Shown: piece after piece, positions 8,805 through 16,498 of the stretch | How the letters are laid out: each line of letters opens with the position of its first letter | Numbering within the stretch: position 1 is the stretch's first letter | Origin: Prosthecobacter sp. | GTDB lineage: Bacteria > Verrucomicrobiota > Verrucomicrobiia > Verrucomicrobiales > Verrucomicrobiaceae | Reading direction: 5' to 3' | Length of the DNA stretch: 62,092 nt | Assembly: GCA_030833205.1 (NCBI GenBank) | Contig: JAURHS010000007.1 | Location: 1 to 62,092, forward strand | The notes under the pieces: model-generated | Told to the model about the DNA's origin: nothing | Databases searched by the model: none | Seen by the model: the letters and a program-made list of their open reading frames with translations, nothing else | Made by a program: the position numbers and the translations under genes

Positions 8805-9361
8805 TTGCCAAGTGCCCATGCCTGAAGCTGGGCACCATGCTGGTCCTGGCAGTGGCCCCGCTGTGCGCTCAAACTCCCGCAGCCCAAAAAACCGTCAGTC
8901 CTGGAGGATCTGCCGTCGAGCGCATGGCGGAGAACCTGAGAAAGGGAGGCTTCAAAAGCGTTGCCGAACTCAACGCGCCACAGGCCAGCATTCCCAGGCG
9001 CTCCTCCTTTTACGAGCGCGTGCTTATCCTCAGCGGCGATGCCGCCAGTCATTGCGTGATCCCGCAAGGCAGCGTGCTGCATCTGCCCGACGAGCTTCGC
9101 GCGCGCATTCTCGAGAAGCCGCAGGGCAAACTGGTGAGTTGGGAGACAATGCTTCGTCAGGGCAAGTCTTGGCTCGGCACCCAGGAAGTCAGCGTGGAGG
9201 CTGCTCGCGGCAAGCCTGCAGAAATTGATGCAATCGCCGCCCAATTGGCGCAGGAACGCCGCATCATGATCGCGGTCAACAAGGGTCGGCCCATTGCCAT
9301 TTTGCAGCCCGCAGCAGCGCAGGAACCATTGGCAGAAAAGCCTCAAAATCCCACCCGATGA
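8801..9361 (+). CDS. Exported hypothetical protein
   Basis: A 186-residue protein with an N-terminal hydrophobic signal (LKLGTMLVLAVAPLCAQ). The mature part contains HCVIPQGSVLHLPDELRARI, KLVSWETMLRQGKSWLGT and a C-terminal strand (IMIAVNKGRPIAIL). I do not recognise it as a named family. It overlaps both neighbours by 4 bases, so it belongs to a coupled trio of secreted proteins (8166-10530) between the ABC cassette and the second pilin set. The conserved-looking charged core suggests a folded periplasmic domain rather than a fibre. Confidence 0.7.
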   Translation: MIAKCPCLKLGTMLVLAVAPLCAQTPAAQKTVSPGGSAVERMAENLRKGGFKSVAELNAPQASIPRRSSFYERVLILSGDAASHCVIPQGSVLHLPDELRARILEKPQGKLVSWETMLRQGKSWLGTQEVSVEAARGKPAEIDAIAAQLAQERRIMIAVNKGRPIAILQPAAAQEPLAEKPQNPTR

Positions 9362-10530
9362 TCCAACGCGCCATTCATCTCCTGCTGCTGCTTCTGCCAA
9401 GCCTGCTGCCCCTCTCGGCGCAGATTTCCAGTCTCGAGCGATTCGTGACCCAGGAACTCTACGACGACCCGACGCGCTTCCCCCATCAAATTCGCAATCT
9501 TGGTCCCAACGGCGAGTTCACCGCCCTTTTTGCCGTAGGCAGTGGCAGCCTCTTCACACTCTACATTCACCCGATCATTTACGACAGCGTCTCCAAGACC
9601 TTCCGCCAATCTGATGTTCCGGTGGCGGTGGACAGTTTTGAGGCCCTGCCTTTTGAGGGGCCCACGGGCAGCATGAGTCTGACCTCAGACGACAGCACCT
9701 ACAACAACTCGACCTATTATCCACTGACCCTGCCGAAACAATTCCGCACCCGGCAAGACCACCCCTTTGCCATTCAGTTGAGCAACCTGCAGAACATCAC
9801 CCCATCCTCGAGCAATCTGCATGAGCGTGAGCTTGCGCTGGTGATCATCCGTCGAGGCAGACAGGCCGAACCGCCCTACGACTACCTGCCCGGACAGGCA
9901 GGCAGCACCGGCGGTGAAGAACAATCCTTTGGCATCACGGGCAACACTCTGGTGCTCAGCAACGCAATCACCTGGAGCAGTGGCATGGCCTGTGGTGAAT
10001 ATGAAATTGCACTCTACCGCCACGAGATCCCCGCCACCTTTTTCAATCCGCCACTCAGTGCACCCGTGGCTGCGGCTCGTCTGGCTGAGGCCACCGTGCG
10101 GGTCTGGCCATCGGCAAGCGCCACACTCAGCGGCATCACGCAGGGACAGGTGTTTACCGACCGTCTGCCCACCATTGAAGTCCAACTGCAAAACCTCTAC
10201 CCCGATTCCCGCACCTTCCTGCGTGCCTATCCCCAGGGCAGCGCGCCCAACGAGAACCACATCATCAAGGCACTGGAATTTCGTTGTGGCCCCTTCTATG
10301 CCGAGGAGGCAGGAAGCGGCGGCGATTTCGAGCAACCCCAACCTCGGTCCGGCAACTACGACCACCTCTCCAATCACACCAACACTGATGGCACCTGGGT
10401 TCTTGAGATTGTCACCCAGACGCCCTTCAATCGTGCGGAAGGTGAAGTGCTCCTGCAGCGCACCTTCAGCCTGCAACGCATCAAGACGCGGGGCCAGATT
10501 AGCACCGCGGAAACCGGCGCGGCCAACTGA
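9358..10530 (+). CDS. Large secreted protein of unknown function
   Basis: A 390-residue protein with a strong signal peptide (MIQRAIHLLLLLLPSLLPLSAQ) and a beta-rich, aromatic mature region (FTALFAVGSGSLFTLYIHP; CGEYEIALYRHEIPATFF). No membrane segment occurs after the signal. No family recognised. It overlaps the upstream gene by 4 bases and the next pilin gene by one base (TGATG). Being next to the minor pilin set, it may be a tip adhesin or a secreted substrate; nothing in the sequence settles this. Confidence 0.72.
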   Translation: MIQRAIHLLLLLLPSLLPLSAQISSLERFVTQELYDDPTRFPHQIRNLGPNGEFTALFAVGSGSLFTLYIHPIIYDSVSKTFRQSDVPVAVDSFEALPFEGPTGSMSLTSDDSTYNNSTYYPLTLPKQFRTRQDHPFAIQLSNLQNITPSSSNLHERELALVIIRRGRQAEPPYDYLPGQAGSTGGEEQSFGITGNTLVLSNAITWSSGMACGEYEIALYRHEIPATFFNPPLSAPVAAARLAEATVRVWPSASATLSGITQGQVFTDRLPTIEVQLQNLYPDSRTFLRAYPQGSAPNENHIIKALEFRCGPFYAEEAGSGGDFEQPQPRSGNYDHLSNHTNTDGTWVLEIVTQTPFNRAEGEVLLQRTFSLQRIKTRGQISTAETGAAN

Positions 10531-11012
10531 TGCAAACCATGAAAGTGCGAAGCCGTCGTCACGGAATCGCGCGCCTGACCCGCGGCAGCATCCTGCTGGA
10601 GGTATCCATCGGTCTGGCGCTTACGGCTTTCATCGCCGTCGCCTCCCTGCGCCAAAGCATGCTGGCTCTATCCGCCGGACAGTGGGCTTCGATGCAGGCC
10701 CTCACCGATGCCTACCTGACCCGCGAGACCGCGCTGGCCTCACGCCTGCCCTTTGATCAACTGCGGGAGGCCGACTTCTGGCCGCCACAGGATGAGGCCG
10801 TCACCACCACAGTGGGCGTGGGCAGCATCGCCAATCCAGTTGGCGGCCCCCCCATTTCCATTGAGGCCCAACTCACGCGCTCCAGCCAACTGGAGGCAAT
10901 GAGCGCCGAAGGCCTGCCCACCACCACCCTGCTGCGCCTCGACAGCGTACTGAAGTATCAGATTGGTGGCCAAGCCTATCTCAAAACACGCAGCACGCTT
11001 CGCACCCAATGA
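10530..11012 (+). CDS. Minor prepilin-like protein
   Basis: A 160-residue protein whose N-terminus has the type III prepilin signal. A basic leader (RSRRHGIARLTRG) precedes SILLEVSIGLALTAFIAVAS. Cleavage after Gly puts Glu at +5. The mature domain is small and Ala/Thr/Leu-rich, ending in YQIGGQAYLKTRSTLR. Order and coupling with the next two genes resemble the GspI-GspJ-GspK (PilV-PilW-PilX) minor pilin set that caps and primes the fibre. In that scheme this would be the GspI/PilV position. The longer upstream start MQT and the internal MKV are both possible; I kept the one coupled to the previous stop. Confidence 0.85.
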   Translation: MQTMKVRSRRHGIARLTRGSILLEVSIGLALTAFIAVASLRQSMLALSAGQWASMQALTDAYLTRETALASRLPFDQLREADFWPPQDEAVTTTVGVGSIANPVGGPPISIEAQLTRSSQLEAMSAEGLPTTTLLRLDSVLKYQIGGQAYLKTRSTLRTQ

Positions 11013-11563
11013 AGCCGCACCATCATCACCGACAACGCAGGCGGGCCTTCACGCTGGTGGAGATGTCGCTGGCCATGGTGCTGATCATGGGTTTGGGCCT
11101 GAGCCTACTGATCATGCTCAACAACCATCTCCAGTTCATGGGTTGGGCCAAGAGACAGTCGTTCATCGCGCGAGAAACCCCTCGAATCGCCAACCTCCTT
11201 GGGCGCCTGCTCAATCAGGCCGATCACTTCTTCATCTACGAGAATCCCTCCGCCCTCACGGATGCCGCTGCCGCACCTGCACTCGGCGGGTCAGCAGTGA
11301 AGCTGTTCTTCAACAACCCTGAGGGAGGCGTGCCCAGAGAGCAGCATCTGGTGTTCATTCAAGGCGACAACGCCACTCAACTCAGACTACTGGATGCGCA
11401 GGACGACAGCTCATGGACTGTTGCCTCCGGCTATCCCGCCAGCGCAGACCTTGAGGCCGTGGGCCTGCAATCCGCCAACTTCGCCTTGGATCAGGGTTTG
11501 TTGCGCGTCACCCTGCAGGGGCCAGGGGGCGAGCAGGTGCACTTCTTTGGAGGAACGCGGTGA
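11009..11563 (+). CDS. Minor prepilin-like protein (GspJ/PilW position)
   Basis: A 184-residue protein starting MKPHHHHRQRRRA, followed by FTLVEMSLAMVLIMGLGLSL. Glu is at +5 after the predicted cleavage, but the residue before the cut is Ala instead of the usual Gly. The globular domain includes NFALDQGLLRVTLQGPG near the C-terminus. The run of four His in the leader is unusual. Genes on both sides overlap by 4 bases. By position and size it is the GspJ/PilW equivalent of the minor pilin complex. Confidence 0.83.
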   Translation: MKPHHHHRQRRRAFTLVEMSLAMVLIMGLGLSLLIMLNNHLQFMGWAKRQSFIARETPRIANLLGRLLNQADHFFIYENPSALTDAAAAPALGGSAVKLFFNNPEGGVPREQHLVFIQGDNATQLRLLDAQDDSSWTVASGYPASADLEAVGLQSANFALDQGLLRVTLQGPGGEQVHFFGGTR

Positions 11564-13518
11564 AGATCCCCTTTCGCGGCCGAGGATTCATCTCGTTGCC
11601 CATGGTCAGCTTCATCGGGCTGATCATGTTCAGCGGGTTGCTGATGGTGATGCGTGAGGGCGCACAGCGCAGACAATCTGCCGCGATGACTCAATTGCGG
11701 GTGGACCGCCACCAACGCGAGGAGGGCATGCTGCGCGCGTTGCTTGCAGTGTTGCCGCCGGCAATGCAGCAGGCGATGGCTCAAAACTATGCCTCGGCGC
11801 CGCAGTACAGCTGGTCCGGCATCTTTGAGCAGGCAGCGGCGAAGGCACTGGTGGCCGGCTCCCTGAGCCAAACCGATTTGGAATCCCTTGGCATCAACAC
11901 CGCGGCCAGCAGACGGGGCAACAGTGCGGATGTCGCGGGTGCCACTGCCGCACAAGTGGCCACATGGGTCACGGATTTGGAGGGCAACGCCGGACGCATG
12001 ACGCCGGGGTTGCCAGCCTATGAGCCGGCACTGGCCGCAGCAGGTCTGGCTGGACTTCTCCCCGCCTCTCTGCTGATCAATGCCGATGCCGCCCCGACAT
12101 CAGCCTCGGATTTGGATGCGCTGATGCCGGTGTTGGGGTCCAGTAAACTTCACAGCATCGCGGCGGGGCTGGGTGACAACCAACGCCTCTATGGCATTCA
12201 GCCCTACCCAAACATCCGCTTCAGCTATGGCACTCCCGGGCTGCCCTTTGTGGCCAAGCACAACTGGTGGGCCTTCCGCATTCGTGCCCCAGGCACGCCC
12301 GCAACGGCAACTCGCACTTATCTGTTGTCGGTCTACGAGGTGCCTGCACAGCAGCCCATCGAAGCCGCGGGATTGGCCAGCATTGGAAAGTTTTCCAGCG
12401 GTGAAAGCTGGAACAGCGACCGGGTACGCATTGAGGGGGCCATCAGCGCGGAGAGCCTGCAAGCCAGCGGTCTGAATGGCGCAAGCGCGCTTGCGGGCCG
12501 CAAGGCGGTCAATCTGCTCTCCGCACTAAACTTTGCGGGCACCAGCATTGATGCCGACTTTGATGACACCGCCGTTCGCTACGCGCTGCAGGCGGCGGCC
12601 CGCAATGCCGCCCTGCCCGTGGCGGTGGCGGCAAACCAATCCCGCGTCGCCTTCTTGCCGGTGGGCTCGGCCACAACCTTTCTGGAGCGAACCAGCGACG
12701 AGGCCACGCTGTGGGACCGCTACAGCCGGGGTGCTCAGCGCTGCCGTACCGTTCTGCGCGTTTTGGAGATGGACGACAGCGACACCCAACTGCCCAACCG
12801 TCTTCGCATTGAATTCTTTACCGCCGAGGGCCAGTCCAGCGCACAACTGGAATTGGCCACAAGCCAAAGCACAACCTCCGCCTCGGCTGGCAATTGGCAG
12901 GGAGGCAACACGCCTTTTGAGCGCGAAGTGCTACCCGGCGACCCCGCCATCAGCGGCAGCATCACCCGCCACGCCCTGCGGCTGCACCTCGATCGCCTCA
13001 TTCCCTGGATTGAGGCCCTCGCCATTCCTGGGGTCACCGCAGACCATGCGCAGAGCCTCTGCGTGGAACTCGATGCCCCAACGCTGGCCAACAAAATCAA
13101 GCCCGCCGGCGACCCTGCGCAAATGTGCCTCTTGCTGCGTGACGGCAGCGACTTGAGCGAGTTTAGCCAGGGCCTTTCCATCGTGGCGCCGCTGCGGGTA
13201 CACATCGGAGGAGACATCAACATGACCCCGCGCAGCGGCTCAACCACCAACTTCCCCCCGCTTTCACTGTTTGTCTCCGAGTTGCGCTACGGCACCCTTC
13301 AGGGAGAGCAGAAGCCCGTGGTTCACGAGGGGCAGATCAATGCCATGGCTGCCACGGGCAGTGGAACCTGGCACCCCTTGGATCTGCGCAGCGGCGACGA
13401 CAGCGTGCACACCGAGGCCATGGAAATCACCCTCAAACCCATCCGCGACCCCGCCGAACTTGCCCCGATTCACGCCATGAATTGGCTGTTGGTGATCGAG
13501 GAAATCACGCCACCATAA
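11560..13518 (+). CDS. Large GspK-like protein, probable tip component of the pilus operon
   Basis: A 652-residue protein starting with GTG in a GTGA overlap. After a basic leader (KIPFRGRG) comes FISLPMVSFIGLIMFSGLLMVM, a pilin-like helix that lacks Glu at +5 (Pro is there). This matches GspK, the large minor pseudopilin that lacks Glu5 and sits at the fibre tip, but GspK is usually only about half this length. The remainder is a long mixed domain (NWWAFRIRAPG near residue 230; AMNWLLVIEEITPP at the end) that I do not recognise. It may correspond to the long pilin-locus proteins found in Verrucomicrobia. Position after two minor pilins supports a tip role. Confidence 0.75.
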   Translation: MKIPFRGRGFISLPMVSFIGLIMFSGLLMVMREGAQRRQSAAMTQLRVDRHQREEGMLRALLAVLPPAMQQAMAQNYASAPQYSWSGIFEQAAAKALVAGSLSQTDLESLGINTAASRRGNSADVAGATAAQVATWVTDLEGNAGRMTPGLPAYEPALAAAGLAGLLPASLLINADAAPTSASDLDALMPVLGSSKLHSIAAGLGDNQRLYGIQPYPNIRFSYGTPGLPFVAKHNWWAFRIRAPGTPATATRTYLLSVYEVPAQQPIEAAGLASIGKFSSGESWNSDRVRIEGAISAESLQASGLNGASALAGRKAVNLLSALNFAGTSIDADFDDTAVRYALQAAARNAALPVAVAANQSRVAFLPVGSATTFLERTSDEATLWDRYSRGAQRCRTVLRVLEMDDSDTQLPNRLRIEFFTAEGQSSAQLELATSQSTTSASAGNWQGGNTPFEREVLPGDPAISGSITRHALRLHLDRLIPWIEALAIPGVTADHAQSLCVELDAPTLANKIKPAGDPAQMCLLLRDGSDLSEFSQGLSIVAPLRVHIGGDINMTPRSGSTTNFPPLSLFVSELRYGTLQGEQKPVVHEGQINAMAATGSGTWHPLDLRSGDDSVHTEAMEITLKPIRDPAELAPIHAMNWLLVIEEITPP

Positions 13519-13522
13519 CACC

Positions 13523-14671
13523 ATGTCCCTGCAAGACCCCAACCTGCTGGCCAACCTCTGTGCCCTATTTCCTGGGCGCGAGATCTCCGATGTGCAATTG
13601 CGCTGCGACCGACACATTTACCTGCACACGAACCGAGGCATCGAAATTGCCGAGGAGATGGGGGTCTGCCAGCCAGAGGCGCTGCGCCGAGTGGCCGCTG
13701 CGCTGTACTGCAGCCAATCGGTGGACGCGTGGAGCAACCCCTCAGCCGGCGGCATGGAGGAACAACTCTGGCAACGCCTGCGGGAGAATCGTGCGGTGGA
13801 TTTCAGTTGCGAGGCAGGCACCTTGGGCTCGCCGGTACGCATGCGCGTGCAGGTCCATTACAGCGAAAGTGGCCTTGGCATCACCTGCCGCATGCTGCGG
13901 GCCAACATCACTGCGCTGGAGGATCTCAACCTCGATCCCATGATCACCGAGAGCCTGCGTGAACTGGTGCAACGGCGCTTTGGCCTTGGTTTGGTGACCG
14001 GGCCCACCGGCTCGGGCAAATCCACCACACTGGCCGCGATCCTTGACCATGTGCGACGAAACCACTCCAGGCACATCGTCACCATTGAGGACCCCATCGA
14101 ATACCGCTACAGCCCAACGATGAGCGATCCCAACCGACCCGAGGTCACCCTGCCATCCCCGGCGTTGGTGACCCAGCAGGAAATCGGCCGCCACACCCTC
14201 ACCTATCAAAGCGGACTCAAGGAAGTGCTGCGCAAGACTCCGCACATCATTCTACTGGGCGAAATCCGCGACCGTGAAACCATGGAGACCTGCATTGAGG
14301 CCGCACAAACCGGCCACCTTGTGCTCTCCACGCTGCACACCCGCGGCGCCGTCAAGACCATTGACCGCATCCTGGAGTTCTTCCCCAAGCCGCAACACGC
14401 CTCGCTGCTCAACCGATTGAGTGAAACCCTGACCTTCATCCTCTCTCAGGCCCTGCTCACCGGCTTCAGCTCGCGGGTACTGGTCACTGAATACCTGCAG
14501 AACTCAAGCGTCGCGGTCAGCAGCGGCATCCGCGCCTACGACGGCTCGGCCAATTCGCTCACCGACGCCCTGCGCAGCAAGGGCAATCTGCGTTGGGAGC
14601 AAAGCCTCAACGACGCCTACCGCGGCGGCAGCATTGCTGAGGATGTCTTCCGTGCCAATCAGATGGACTAA
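13523..14671 (+). CDS. PilT-like traffic ATPase
   Basis: A 382-residue ATPase of the GspE/PilT superfamily. Walker A GPTGSGKST is at residues 160-168. The Asp box HIVTIEDPIEYRY, Walker B IILLGEIRDRETME and the His box HLVLSTLHTRGA follow. It lacks the zinc-binding CxxC pairs of the assembly ATPase earlier in the operon and has PilT-like length, so a retraction or disassembly role is likely. About a dozen extra residues lie between the Asp box and the conserved GRHT-type segment, compared with standard PilT. It begins 4 bases after the GspK-like gene and ends the operon. Confidence 0.88.
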   Translation: MSLQDPNLLANLCALFPGREISDVQLRCDRHIYLHTNRGIEIAEEMGVCQPEALRRVAAALYCSQSVDAWSNPSAGGMEEQLWQRLRENRAVDFSCEAGTLGSPVRMRVQVHYSESGLGITCRMLRANITALEDLNLDPMITESLRELVQRRFGLGLVTGPTGSGKSTTLAAILDHVRRNHSRHIVTIEDPIEYRYSPTMSDPNRPEVTLPSPALVTQQEIGRHTLTYQSGLKEVLRKTPHIILLGEIRDRETMETCIEAAQTGHLVLSTLHTRGAVKTIDRILEFFPKPQHASLLNRLSETLTFILSQALLTGFSSRVLVTEYLQNSSVAVSSGIRAYDGSANSLTDALRSKGNLRWEQSLNDAYRGGSIAEDVFRANQMD

Positions 14672-14720
14672 GACCTTGCAGTGGCCACTTCGCCCTGCCA
14701 TTTGATCACCTGGTCCCCTC

Positions 14721-15791
14721 ATGAAGATTCTCGTCGCCATGTCCGGTGGTGTGGACAGCTCCCTGGCTGCCGCGCTGGTAAAGGCGCAGGGCCATGAAGT
14801 CCATGGGGTCTACATGAAGAACTGGATCAATGAGCCAGGCATCATTGGCAATTGCCCCTGGCAACAGGACATCGAGGATGCCTCGGCGGTGGCCCAGCAA
14901 TTGGGCATTTCCTTCGAGGTGGTCAACCTGATGGACGAATACCGTCGCCGCGTGGTGAACCTCCTGGTGGAAGGTTACGAGGAAGGAATCACCCCCAACC
15001 CTGATGTGGCCTGCAATCGTGAGATGAAGTTCGGCGTGCTTTGGGATTGGGCGAGACCACGCGGGTTTGAGGCCATTGCCACTGGGCACTATGCCCAAAA
15101 ATCGGGCACTGCTGGCATTCTCAGAGGGGCGGATCCCAATAAGGATCAAACCTACTTTTTGGCGATGCTGCGCCGCGATCAGGCCGAAATTGCCCGCTTT
15201 CCCATTGGCCACCTGCTCAAAGCTGAGCTGCGCCAGCAGGCCAGGGAGCTGGGCCTGAAGACCGCGGAAAAAAAGGATAGTCAGGGCATTTGTTTCATCG
15301 GCGAGGTGCGCATGGAGGATTTTTTGCGTGCCCACCTTCCAGATGCTCCGGGCCAAATCGTTGATGGTTCAGGGCGGGTGCTGGGAGAGCATCGAGGACT
15401 GCACTTTTACACCCTGGGCCAACGCAAGGGCATCGGAGTGGCAAGCCCCTTTCATCGGCAGGCCTATGTCGTGGTGGCCAAGCGCCAGGCCAGCCGTGAG
15501 CTGGTCATTGACATTGAGCGCCCCGACACCCCTCTCCTCTGGGCCAAGCGCTGCAGCCTGAGCCATCTCAATGACCTTGTCGGCACACTGAACCGCGAGC
15601 AGGATCTACTCGTTCAACCACGCTATCGTTGCCCGGCGGCAGCAGCGCGCTTCATCCCCACCGGCGATGGCAATGCTGAGTTGGTCTTTGCGCAGCCACA
15701 ACGCGCCCTTACCCCGGGACAGGTGGCAGCGATTTATCAGGGCCAACAGCTTTTTGGAGGTGCGATTTTCCAAACCATCGTTCATGATTGA
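14721..15791 (+). CDS. mnmA: tRNA-specific 2-thiouridylase MnmA
   Basis: MnmA adds sulfur to U34 of tRNA-Lys, -Glu and -Gln after ATP-dependent adenylation. The PP-loop SGGVDSS is at residues 8-14. The catalytic Cys98 is in NPDVACNREMKFG and the second Cys191 in SQGICFIGE, the pair that relays the persulfide sulfur. GNCPWQQDIEDA and the C-terminal barrel (TLGQRKGIG) also match. At 356 residues it is the usual length. The stop overlaps the next gene's likely start. A 49-base gap with no clear SD sequence separates it from the pilus operon. Confidence 0.97.
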   Translation: MKILVAMSGGVDSSLAAALVKAQGHEVHGVYMKNWINEPGIIGNCPWQQDIEDASAVAQQLGISFEVVNLMDEYRRRVVNLLVEGYEEGITPNPDVACNREMKFGVLWDWARPRGFEAIATGHYAQKSGTAGILRGADPNKDQTYFLAMLRRDQAEIARFPIGHLLKAELRQQARELGLKTAEKKDSQGICFIGEVRMEDFLRAHLPDAPGQIVDGSGRVLGEHRGLHFYTLGQRKGIGVASPFHRQAYVVVAKRQASRELVIDIERPDTPLLWAKRCSLSHLNDLVGTLNREQDLLVQPRYRCPAAAARFIPTGDGNAELVFAQPQRALTPGQVAAIYQGQQLFGGAIFQTIVHD

Positions 15792-16482
15792 AACTCCCAT
15801 GCTTACCCTCCGCCAATACCTTGGTCTCGGCTGCCTGTTCAGCCTGCTGTGTGCCCCCCTCTGCCAGGCCGCGGATGCGCCTTGGACTTCGCTTTTTGAC
15901 GGCAAGAGCTTTGCCGGTTGGCACGGGCCCGATGGCAAGGCCCCGGGCAAGGGCTGGACTGTGGTTGACGGCGCCCTGCACCTCGATGGCAGCCCAGGAG
16001 GCATGCTGCTCAGCGATGGGCAGTACGATGCCTTTGAGCTGAAGTGGGAATGGAAGATTGAGACCAATGGCAACAACGGCCTGAAGTACTGGGTAAGCAA
16101 GGTGGCAGGCAAGGAATGGCTTGGCTTGGAATATCAGATGATTGATGACGCGGGACACCCCGACGGCAAACGCGGCGGCAGCCACACCACCGCCAGCATC
16201 TACGACATCATCGCCCCTGAAGCGAACAAGCCCCTGAAGGCCCCGGGCCAGTGGAATGAGAGTCTGGTGCGAGTCACCGGAGACCGCATTGAACACCACC
16301 TCAATGGCGTGCTGGTGTGCAGTGCCAATCTCTCCAGTGAACTCTGGAAGACCAGCCTTGCAGCCAGCAAATTCAAGAACAAACCCGGCTTCGCGCCCGG
16401 GCGCGGCCACCTCATGCTCACCGACCACGGTGACAAAGTCTGGTACCGCAACATCGCAGTGCGCAGGCTTGGTCAGCCCTGA
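15784..16482 (+). CDS. Secreted DUF1080 (3-keto-disaccharide hydrolase-like) protein
   Basis: A 232-residue exported protein. The signal peptide (LGLGCLFSLLCAPLCQAAD) precedes the DUF1080 concanavalin-like fold: WTSLFDGKSFAGWHG, then WEWKIETNGNNGLKYWV, EYQMIDDAGHPDG and WNESLVRVTGDRIEHHLNG. Members act on sugars or are glycan-binding enzymes, and are heavily expanded in Verrucomicrobia and Planctomycetes. The first ATG (15784) overlaps the mnmA stop; the next in-frame ATG (15799) is an equally good start. It converges with a TolC-type gene 16 bases further on. Confidence 0.88.
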   Translation: MIETPMLTLRQYLGLGCLFSLLCAPLCQAADAPWTSLFDGKSFAGWHGPDGKAPGKGWTVVDGALHLDGSPGGMLLSDGQYDAFELKWEWKIETNGNNGLKYWVSKVAGKEWLGLEYQMIDDAGHPDGKRGGSHTTASIYDIIAPEANKPLKAPGQWNESLVRVTGDRIEHHLNGVLVCSANLSSELWKTSLAASKFKNKPGFAPGRGHLMLTDHGDKVWYRNIAVRRLGQP

Positions 16483-16498
16483 CCCTGCCGCGGCCCGA

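Noticed and set aside
8166..10530. The secreted trio as T2SS accessory proteins GspC/GspM or PilP
   Set aside because: None has the inner-membrane helix plus HR-domain arrangement of GspC or the lipoprotein and Pro-rich layout of PilP.
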